Origin: Caldisericales bacterium
Lineage (GTDB): Bacteria; Caldisericota; Caldisericia; Caldisericales; Caldisericaceae
Length of the DNA: 10,440 nt
Direction: 5' to 3'
Assembly (NCBI GenBank): GCA_015485995.1
Contig: WFSP01000077.1
Coordinates: forward strand, 1 to 10,440
Made by a program: the position numbers and the translations under genes
Shown here: positions 1 through 5,054 of the stretch, one piece after another
Layout: each line of letters starts with the position of its first letter
Numbering within the stretch: position 1 is the stretch's first letter
Notes under the pieces: model-generated
Databases searched by the model: none
What the model saw: the letters and a program-made list of their open reading frames with translations, nothing else
What the model was told of the DNA's origin: nothing

Positions 1-139
1 GGGACACCCATATGAAAATACATACTGCCCAAAATGTAAAAGGCCCGTAATAGTGAGAAATGGTTTTAAAATCGGTGAAAAACATACACACAATGGAAAA
101 TGTGATTTTTGCGGGGAGGACTTAAACATCATTGAATAA
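1..139 (+). CDS. C-terminal end of an AmmeMemoRadiSam-type radical SAM enzyme (partial)
   Basis: Only the last 45 codons are present, read from base 2 to a TAA stop at 137-139. The fragment starts GHPYENTYCPKCKRPVIV and ends with a second cysteine pair, CDFCGEDLNIIE. The two CxxC pairs about 25 residues apart resemble a zinc-ribbon-like or auxiliary-cluster tail. From memory, this ENTYCP-C tail is typical of radical SAM enzymes of the AmmeMemoRadiSam system, which usually occur with Memo and AMMECR1 family proteins; their reaction is not well established. The radical SAM CxxxCxxC core would lie upstream, outside the window, so the assignment rests on the tail alone. The stop overlaps the apbE start by 8 bp, which suggests co-transcription. 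Another rubredoxin-like or zinc-ribbon protein is possible but less likely. Confidence 0.72.
   Translation, partial: GHPYENTYCPKCKRPVIVRNGFKIGEKHTHNGKCDFCGEDLNIIE
113..120 (+). promoter_or_regulatory. Ribosome binding site of apbE
   Basis: GGGGAGGA lies 11 bases upstream of the TTG at 132, inside the 3' end of the preceding gene. It supports TTG as the real apbE start: no ATG or GTG is suitably placed, and the hydrophobic anchor begins a few residues after this codon. Confidence 0.6.
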
Positions 140-1145
140 AAAGAACGTCGTTACAATTTTATCCTATATTTTTATAGCAATTGTCATAGTTGTTGCTTTT
201 ACGCAATTTCGGCCAAGTACGGAAAAAGCTGCTACATCGGAAATTTACAGTATGGATACAATAGTAGACATTTCTATCTGCGGGCAGGATAAAGAAAAAG
301 CAATGCAAAATGTAATAAACGAGATACAAAAGATAGATAAGCTGGTGGATGATTTTTCAAAAGAATCAGATGTGTATAGAATAAACGAAAATGCAGGGGT
401 AAGACCTGTAAAAGTAGACCCAATTACAATGGATATGATAAATAAGGCATTTGATATTGCTAAAGAAACAGATGGCGCCTTTGACCCGACCGTGTATCCA
501 CTTTCCAAACTATGGGGATTTAAAGGCGGGAATTTTCGTATTCCTCCAAAAGAAGAGATTTCTCAAACTCAGAAACTTGTTTCATACAAAAACATAAAAA
601 TCGATAAGCAAAACAGTACTGTATTTCTTCCACTAAAGGGAGAGGGCATTGACCTTGGAGGTATAGCAAAAGGATACACGCTGGATAAAATAAACAAAAT
701 CTTGTCTAATTATAATATAAGCAAGGCGTTAATCAATATGGGGGGAAATATACTCACTTATAAAAAACCTCCAAACAATAAATATTGGAAAATTGGGATA
801 AGAAACCCAAGAGGAGAAGGGATTTCTGGCATTATAAACATAACCGGCACAAAATTTATATCAACATCTGGGGATTACGAGAGATTTTTTATAAAAGACG
901 GGATTAGATACTGCCACATTATGAATCCTTTCACCGGGAGCCCTGCAAATAAAATTGTTTCAGTTACCGTAATTTCCGACAAAGGCTATTTAGGCGATGC
1001 GCTCTCTACTGCTTTCTTTGTGCAGGGAAAAGAATACGCTTTGAAAAGTGCAGGCAGTTTTAACGTAGAAGTAGTAGGATTTGACAAAAACCTTGCGCAT
1101 TTCCTATCAAAAGACATCGAGAATTTTGTTACATTTCAGAAATGA
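132..1145 (+). CDS. apbE: FAD:protein FMN transferase, membrane-anchored (ApbE)
   Basis: ApbE enzymes transfer FMN from FAD to a Thr/Ser of extracytosolic acceptor proteins in a Mg2+-dependent reaction. The 337-residue protein has an N-terminal hydrophobic anchor (about residues 8-26) with no lipobox cysteine, so it is probably a membrane-tethered enzyme facing outward. Family motifs appear in order: YSMDTIVDI (39-47), GAFDPTVYPLSKLWGF (115-130), IDLGGIAKGYTLDKI (173-187), INMGGNI (201-207), STSGDYERFF (244-253), HIMNPFTGSPA (262-272) and GDALSTAFF (288-296). The Asp and Thr of GDALST match the family's metal-binding site. It starts with TTG, overlaps the upstream gene by 8 bp and overlaps the next gene at an ATGA. 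The adjacent EetA- and EetB-like genes point to extracytosolic flavin electron transfer, but no FMN-binding acceptor is encoded in the window. Confidence 0.95.
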   Translation: MNKKNVVTILSYIFIAIVIVVAFTQFRPSTEKAATSEIYSMDTIVDISICGQDKEKAMQNVINEIQKIDKLVDDFSKESDVYRINENAGVRPVKVDPITMDMINKAFDIAKETDGAFDPTVYPLSKLWGFKGGNFRIPPKEEISQTQKLVSYKNIKIDKQNSTVFLPLKGEGIDLGGIAKGYTLDKINKILSNYNISKALINMGGNILTYKKPPNNKYWKIGIRNPRGEGISGIINITGTKFISTSGDYERFFIKDGIRYCHIMNPFTGSPANKIVSVTVISDKGYLGDALSTAFFVQGKEYALKSAGSFNVEVVGFDKNLAHFLSKDIENFVTFQK

Positions 1146-1510
1146 AGCAAGGGGACAGAATTATTTTCCTTATCCTATTGGTAGCACTTGTTATAGCCTC
1201 TATGCAATTTTTCATTCCAAACACTCAAAGTAAATCTATCGTTATAAGGAGCGACGGAATAGTGGTAAAAAAAATTTCTTTAACAAGAAACAAAACAGAA
1301 GAATTTAATATAAGAAGCAAGGAAGGTAACTTAATAGTGGAGATAAAAGCAGGCAGAGTAAGAGTTATAGAATCAACCTGCAAGGATAAATTGTGCGTAA
1401 AAGAAGGATGGATTGAAAAAGTAGGGGAGAGTATAGTTTGCTTGCCTAACAGAATTTCTATTTCAATTGTTGGAGAAAAAGAGAATGGCATCGATTCAAT
1501 CACCTACTAA
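1142..1510 (+). CDS. NusG domain II-containing membrane-anchored protein (EetA-like)
   Basis: This 122-residue protein has one N-terminal transmembrane anchor (about residues 7-24) and a small beta-rich outer domain. It carries C80-x4-C85 in STCKDKLCVKEGWI, then IVCLPNR with C100. This cysteine and CLPN pattern marks the PF07009 (NusG domain II/DUF1312) family, which is not the transcription factor NusG. As I recall, this family includes EetA of the Listeria flavin-based extracellular electron transfer locus; its biochemical role is unknown. The cysteines could form a disulfide or bind a cofactor, which is inference. The start overlaps the apbE stop (ATGA, 1142-1145) with no clear Shine-Dalgarno, so translation is probably coupled. 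The 3' end overlaps the next gene by 26 bp when the preferred start of that gene is used. Confidence 0.85.
   Translation: MKQGDRIIFLILLVALVIASMQFFIPNTQSKSIVIRSDGIVVKKISLTRNKTEEFNIRSKEGNLIVEIKAGRVRVIESTCKDKLCVKEGWIEKVGESIVCLPNRISISIVGEKENGIDSITY
1472..1475 (+). promoter_or_regulatory. Ribosome binding site that decides the start of the Gx transporter gene
   Basis: GGAG lies 9 bases upstream of ATG 1485. The open frame extends back to TTG codons at 1467 and 1470, but these have no comparable upstream purine motif and would add only a charged MLEKKR extension. The ATG at 1485 is therefore preferred. Confidence 0.5.
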
Positions 1511-2018
1511 ACTTAAAAAATTACTATATCTTTCAGTATTCATCGCTTTAGCCATCGTGCTGAACTTTGTTGAACCTCCAGTGTTTGCTTTCATTCCCGG
1601 CCCTAAGCTTGGCCTCGCCAATATCTCTACGATTCTCGTTCTCATAATTTTTGGGCCTTTTGATGCCGTTATTGTAGCATTTTTTAGGACAATAATAGGT
1701 GCAGTAGTAAAAGGCACACTGCACCCCATTCCATTTTTTACAAGTTTCCTCGGCGCAATAGGTGCAGCACTTATTATGACAATTCTCTATAAACCTACTA
1801 AGAAACTCTTCAGTATAACGGGGATAAGCACAATAGGAGGCATTACAAACAACACGATACAGTTTTTTGTCGTACTATACATCACAAGAAATACTGCATT
1901 CTGGTATTATTTTCCCATTTTAATCTTGCTCGGAGGCATTAGCGGCTGGATTATTGGAGTTATTGCTCAACTTGTTTATAATAGAATGAAAGGTGAAAAA
2001 TGGAAAAGAGAAGATTAG
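1485..2018 (+). CDS. Gx transporter / heptaprenyl diphosphate synthase component I family membrane protein (EetB-like)
   Basis: This polytopic membrane protein of 177 residues belongs to PF07456. Its hallmark is PGPKLGLANIST (38-49), followed by FGPFDAVIVAFFRTIIGAVV (56-75) and GGITNNTIQFF (118-128), with about five or six hydrophobic segments. The family was named after the HepS-like subunit of heptaprenyl diphosphate synthase, but its sequence looks like an integral membrane carrier (S-component-like), so the enzymatic name is doubtful. As I recall, members are called EetB in flavin-based extracellular electron transfer loci and often lie beside polyprenyl synthase and demethylmenaquinone genes. 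Here the partners are apbE and an EetA-like gene. ATG 1485 is chosen over the upstream TTG codons because of the GGAG at 1472. The gene overlaps the preceding one by 26 bp and the following one by 19 bp, which implies strong coupling. Confidence 0.85.
   Translation: MASIQSPTKLKKLLYLSVFIALAIVLNFVEPPVFAFIPGPKLGLANISTILVLIIFGPFDAVIVAFFRTIIGAVVKGTLHPIPFFTSFLGAIGAALIMTILYKPTKKLFSITGISTIGGITNNTIQFFVVLYITRNTAFWYYFPILILLGGISGWIIGVIAQLVYNRMKGEKWKRED
1954..1982 (+). promoter_or_regulatory. Possible internal sigma-70-type promoter upstream of the DUF4321-maf-mreBCD genes
   Basis: A perfect TATAAT (1977-1982) lies exactly 17 bases downstream of TTGGAG (1954-1959, 3 of 6 matches to TTGACA). Transcription would start about ten bases before the DUF4321 start at 2000. 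In such AT-rich DNA this can arise by chance, and it sits inside the 3' end of the preceding gene, so it is only a candidate for an internal start that separates the redox genes from the wall genes. Confidence 0.22.
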
Positions 2019-2242
2019 GGATAATGATTTTATATATTTTTATTGGGGCAGTAGCAGGGACCGTATTAGGTATTGGTATGGGAAAAGTGTTCCCCTTTAT
2101 GAACATACCTGTAGCATTCGGGCTTTCACCCTTCACGCTTCACCTCGTAATATTTGATATTACATTTGGGTTTAATCTTTATTTGAATGCAGGCACAATC
2201 CTGGGTATAATTTTATTTTTCTACCTATTTCTGATATTATGA
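2000..2242 (+). CDS. DUF4321-like small membrane protein, function unknown
   Basis: This 80-residue protein has hydrophobic helices at about 7-27 and 63-80. They are joined by a conserved-looking stretch, FPFMNIPVAFGLSPFTLHL (31-49), followed by ITFGFNLYLN (54-63). The pattern of a helix, FPF, FGLSPFTL, TFGF and a second helix matches what I recall of DUF4321 (PF14209), which is commonly found just upstream of maf and mreB in Clostridia. The function is not known. Two membrane helices and its place beside shape genes suggest a membrane accessory role, but that is inference. ATG 2000 has AGGTG five bases upstream. The gene overlaps the preceding gene by 19 bp and shares an ATGA with maf. Confidence 0.75.
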   Translation: MEKRRLGIMILYIFIGAVAGTVLGIGMGKVFPFMNIPVAFGLSPFTLHLVIFDITFGFNLYLNAGTILGIILFFYLFLIL

Positions 2243-2790
2243 AATTAATACTTGCATCAAAATCACCGAGACGGATTGAGTTCTTAAGAAAATGGGGCTT
2301 TGATTTTGAAGTAAAAAAATCCGATTTTAATGAAAAAATTCTTAAAGATCCAGAAGAAACAGCTGTTTATAATGCTTACGGTAAGGCAAAAGAAATTGCA
2401 ATAAAGTTCAAAAATAAAACTATAATCGGGGCGGATACAGTAGTTGCTCTAAATGAAGAAATTATAGGTAAACCGCAAAATAAAGAAGATTTAAAAAAAA
2501 TGCTTCGGAAAATTAGTGGCAAAACACATTTGGTCATAACTGGAGCTGCTTTAATAAAAGATTATAGATTTGTTACAAATATTTGTAAAACAGAGGTAAC
2601 TTTTAGAAGAATAAGTAATAGTGAAATTGAAGATTACATCAGAACAGGGGAAGGTGACGATAAAGCAGGGGGCTATGCAGTTCAAGGGCTTGCCTCAGAT
2701 TTTATAATAAAGGTAAGCGGGCTGCTGGACAACGTAATCGGTATGCCACTAATGGTTCTGAGGAAAATGCTTATAGAGATTGAGAGGTGA
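2239..2790 (+). CDS. maf: Maf family nucleoside triphosphate pyrophosphatase (YhdE-like)
   Basis: This cytosolic house-cleaning enzyme hydrolyses non-canonical or excess nucleoside triphosphates to NMP and pyrophosphate; the YhdE-type branch prefers dTTP and UTP. The 183-residue length is normal. Motifs are LASKSPRRIEFL (5-16, phosphate-binding loop), GADTVV (64-69, with D66 as the expected catalytic base), IGKP (76-79), ISGKTHLVITG (92-102) and DKAGGYAVQG (141-150). The DKAGGYAVQG form favours the dTTP/UTP-acting branch over the YceF-like m7GTP branch. The start is the ATGA overlap with the DUF4321 stop and has no visible Shine-Dalgarno. The TGA stop is followed by AAA and then the mreB ATG in the same frame. 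Maf in B. subtilis also lies beside mreB and has been linked to septum inhibition; that link here is by analogy only. Confidence 0.95.
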   Translation: MKLILASKSPRRIEFLRKWGFDFEVKKSDFNEKILKDPEETAVYNAYGKAKEIAIKFKNKTIIGADTVVALNEEIIGKPQNKEDLKKMLRKISGKTHLVITGAALIKDYRFVTNICKTEVTFRRISNSEIEDYIRTGEGDDKAGGYAVQGLASDFIIKVSGLLDNVIGMPLMVLRKMLIEIER

Positions 2791-2793
2791 AAA

Positions 2794-3801
2794 ATGGGAT
2801 TATTTTTAAGCAAGGAATTAGCAATTGATTTAGGGACAGCAAATACAGTTGTTTATATGAGGAATAAAGGGATAGTCCTGAGAGAACCAACTGTAATTGC
2901 AGTAAATTCACGGGGCAAAATTATTGCAGTAGGAAACAATGCAAAGTATATGTCAGGAAAAACGCCTTTTGAGATTAAAGTAATAAGGCCTTTGAGAGAT
3001 GGGGTTATAGCAGATTTTGATGTTGCAAAAAAAATGTTGGATTATTTCCTTACAAAATCAGGGGCAAAAAGAGGTATTTTCAGGCCCAGGGTTCTGATTG
3101 GCGTACCATCAGGTATTACTCAAGTAGAAAAAAAAGCTGTTATAGAAGCAGCCATTCTGGCAGGAGCGAAACAGGCATTGGTAATAGACGAGCCAATGGC
3201 AGCAGCTGTAGGAACAGGACTTCCCATAGAAGAGGCACGTGGCTCAATGATTGTAGATATTGGCGGAGGAACAACCGAAGTTGCAGTAATCTCCCTTAGA
3301 GGCGTTGTAGTAGTAAAGTCTATTAGAGTTGCAGGAGACGAAATTAACGAGATTATAATAAGCTACTTGCGAAGGCAATACAACCTACTTGTAGGCGAAA
3401 CAACGGCAGAACAAATTAAAATAAAGATAGGAAATGCATACCCACTTGAAAAAGAGGAAAAAATGGAAGTTAGAGGAAGAGACTTAATCGACGGACTTCC
3501 CAAATCTGTGCAAATAACCTCAGAAGAAGCAAGGAAAGCTCTTCAGCCTGTAATTCAAGAAATTCTGGATACAATAAAGTCCACACTGGAAATTACTCCC
3601 CCTGAGCTATCAGCTGATATAATGGACAGGGGAATAATGCTATCCGGGGGAGGAGCACTTCTAAGAAATCTGGACAAATTTATCACGCAGAGAACAGGAA
3701 TCTTGGTGAATATCGCGGATGACCCTCTTTCAGCAGTTGCACTTGGAGCAGGAAAGGTATTAGAGAAAATTGACCTCTTTAAAGATACTCTGTTTTCTTA
3801 A
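2794..3801 (+). CDS. mreB: Rod shape-determining protein MreB (actin-like ATPase)
   Basis: MreB polymerises on the inner face of the cytoplasmic membrane and positions the side-wall synthesis machinery. The 335-residue length is normal. Actin-fold motifs are clear: AIDLGTANTVVY (10-21, phosphate 1), EPMAAAVGTGLPI (133-145, connect 1), IVDIGGGTTEVAVIS (153-167, phosphate 2) and IMLSGGGALLRNL (281-293, adenosine site). The N-terminal MGLFLSKE carries hydrophobic residues that could bind membrane. ATG 2794 is preceded by GAGGTG ending four bases upstream, within the maf 3' end, and lies only 3 bp after the maf stop. The identical 13-base string AGGTGAAAAATGG surrounds the starts of mreB and the DUF4321 gene. 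It is the first gene of mreBCD-mrdA. An Mbl or MreBH paralogue cannot be ruled out, but this gene order fits MreB. Confidence 0.98.
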   Translation: MGLFLSKELAIDLGTANTVVYMRNKGIVLREPTVIAVNSRGKIIAVGNNAKYMSGKTPFEIKVIRPLRDGVIADFDVAKKMLDYFLTKSGAKRGIFRPRVLIGVPSGITQVEKKAVIEAAILAGAKQALVIDEPMAAAVGTGLPIEEARGSMIVDIGGGTTEVAVISLRGVVVVKSIRVAGDEINEIIISYLRRQYNLLVGETTAEQIKIKIGNAYPLEKEEKMEVRGRDLIDGLPKSVQITSEEARKALQPVIQEILDTIKSTLEITPPELSADIMDRGIMLSGGGALLRNLDKFITQRTGILVNIADDPLSAVALGAGKVLEKIDLFKDTLFS

Positions 3802-3804
3802 ACC

Positions 3805-4617
3805 TTGAAACAAGACAAAAACATAAGAGCACTTATTGCTTTTTTTATCGTTTTGTTAATTATCTTTATAGCAGGAATAGCAGGAAAAGGCGTTACTCTG
3901 TATGATGTCACGAATGTATTGTTATTTACTCCTGTTCGTAAGATTGGATTCGCAATGTACCGGGCAAGTACCTCTGTCAAAAATAAACGGGCATACTTTC
4001 TTAGCAAAGAAAACCTTTTAAAAGAAAATGAAAGCCTTAAAAGTGAGAACAAAATTCTTGAAGAGAGAATAAAACTTATACAGTCCGTATCCAATGAAAA
4101 TATACGGCTCAAAGAAATTCTCCATATAGAAGAAAACAGAAAAGTAGAAGCAACGGTTGCAAATGTTATTGGGAGAACAGAAGCACCGTTCAAGTTTATC
4201 ATAATTGATAAAGGAAGCAGAAATGGAATAAAAACAGGAGATCCTGTCACAGAAACAGATGGAGAAGAAATGTTTCTCGTCGGCATAGTTTACAACGTTA
4301 GCACGAATACTTCAAAGGTACTGATGTTAACCGACCCTCTGTTTTTTGTATCAGTGAAGGATAGGAACAGCGGGGAAATCGGTATTGCCCAGGGAAATGT
4401 TACAAACATTAAAATTCCATTTAAGGTATTAGAGCCAAAAGTATTTAAAAATGACACAATAACAACAACGTCCATAAGCTCCATATTTCCCCAAGGAATA
4501 ATCGTAGGAAGCGTTAATAAGATTATTAAAAATAGCAGCGTAGAAACGACTGTAACGGTAACTCCATCCGTAGATTTCGATCACTTATTCGAAGTGATGG
4601 TGATAAGCAGCAGATGA
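3805..4617 (+). CDS. mreC: Rod shape-determining protein MreC
   Basis: MreC is a bitopic membrane protein whose external domain activates PBP2-RodA and links it to MreB. The 270-residue sequence shows a short cytosolic tail, a transmembrane helix (about 9-27), a coiled coil with Leu/Ile heptads and many Glu/Lys (about 62-108), then the beta-rich MreC core. The core includes FIIIDKGSRNGIKTGDPV (131-148), VLMLTDPLFFVSV (172-184) and SSIFPQGIIVGSV (225-237), ending in DHLFEVMVI (259-267). TTG 3805 is the only plausible start: the frame is closed by the mreB stop just upstream and the next start-like codon (ATG for residue 51) would remove the membrane anchor. No Shine-Dalgarno is visible, so reinitiation after the mreB TAA, 3 bp upstream in the same frame, is likely. 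The stop overlaps mreD by ATGA. Confidence 0.96.
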   Translation: MKQDKNIRALIAFFIVLLIIFIAGIAGKGVTLYDVTNVLLFTPVRKIGFAMYRASTSVKNKRAYFLSKENLLKENESLKSENKILEERIKLIQSVSNENIRLKEILHIEENRKVEATVANVIGRTEAPFKFIIIDKGSRNGIKTGDPVTETDGEEMFLVGIVYNVSTNTSKVLMLTDPLFFVSVKDRNSGEIGIAQGNVTNIKIPFKVLEPKVFKNDTITTTSISSIFPQGIIVGSVNKIIKNSSVETTVTVTPSVDFDHLFEVMVISSR

Positions 4618-5054
4618 GAAAAAATATAGCAATTATTCTTATTATACTTCTTTCAGCTATAATTATTGATATTTCTATTGCATCAAAGTTTGGAGTATAT
4701 CTCACGGTACTCTGTATAGCATTTGTTATGGTGAAATTTCCCATAAAGGAAGAAATCTTAATATCAACGTTAACGGGTATCTTTATGGATATTTTTTTCA
4801 GTGCTTACGTCGGCCCAATAGCCATTGCTTTCTTTTTAATCTCTTTAGCGGCACTAATTATACGCTCGCACTACAAGGTAGAAGATTTTACTTTGTTCTA
4901 CGGTCTTATAACTTTAGCACTTGCTTTAATGTTTTTGAGAATGCATTTTGTGGGGTTCACAAAAAGTTTAATTGCTACTGCAATCCTTGGAGCACCCGTA
5001 TACTTTTTGCTAAATACTATTTTCAAAAATAAAAAAATGCCCGAGATGCTATGA
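4614..5054 (+). CDS. mreD: Rod shape-determining protein MreD
   Basis: This small polytopic protein of 146 residues has about five hydrophobic segments (roughly 4-22, 27-41, 48-63, 66-83 and 97-136, the last containing more than one). It resembles MreD, a membrane partner of MreC and PBP2. The segment GIFMDIFFSAYVGPIAIAFF (55-74) fits the family pattern of an Asp in a helix followed by a small-residue turn. MreD proteins diverge strongly, so the call depends partly on the position between mreC and mrdA. The gene starts at the ATGA shared with mreC and ends at an ATGA shared with mrdA. Only a weak GGTG lies upstream of the start, consistent with coupled translation. There is no sign of truncation. 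Confidence 0.92.
   Translation: MRKNIAIILIILLSAIIIDISIASKFGVYLTVLCIAFVMVKFPIKEEILISTLTGIFMDIFFSAYVGPIAIAFFLISLAALIIRSHYKVEDFTLFYGLITLALALMFLRMHFVGFTKSLIATAILGAPVYFLLNTIFKNKKMPEML

Noticed and set aside
1467..1484. N-terminal extension of the Gx transporter from TTG 1467
   Set aside because: The added residues are short and charged, no ribosome binding site precedes TTG 1467 or 1470, and GGAG is well spaced for ATG 1485.
1142..1510. Transcription elongation factor NusG
   Set aside because: The protein lacks the NGN and KOW domains and has a membrane anchor; only the NusG domain II-like family name is shared.
2681..2707. Possible promoter TTCAAG-16 bp-TATAAT inside the end of maf, before mreB
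   Set aside because: The -35 matches poorly, the spacer is 16 bp, and the site is inside coding sequence; TATAAT is frequent in this composition.
1991..2797. Identical 13-base string AGGTGAAAAATGG at 1991-2003 and 2785-2797
   Set aside because: Both copies are a Shine-Dalgarno plus ATG plus a G-starting second codon region. Shared function and low complexity explain the match; the flanks do not match, so it is not a duplication or recombination site.
3798..4286. Long antisense open frame (162 codons) opposite mreC
   Set aside because: It lies wholly opposite a clear MreC, starts and ends without Shine-Dalgarno context, and its translation shows no domain; it is a shadow of AT-rich coding sequence. 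The same holds for antisense frames at 245-508, 1225-1503, 1496-1729, 4290-4484, 4526-4744, 6154-6378, 7110-7316, 8273-8473, 8793-8975 and 9093-9371.
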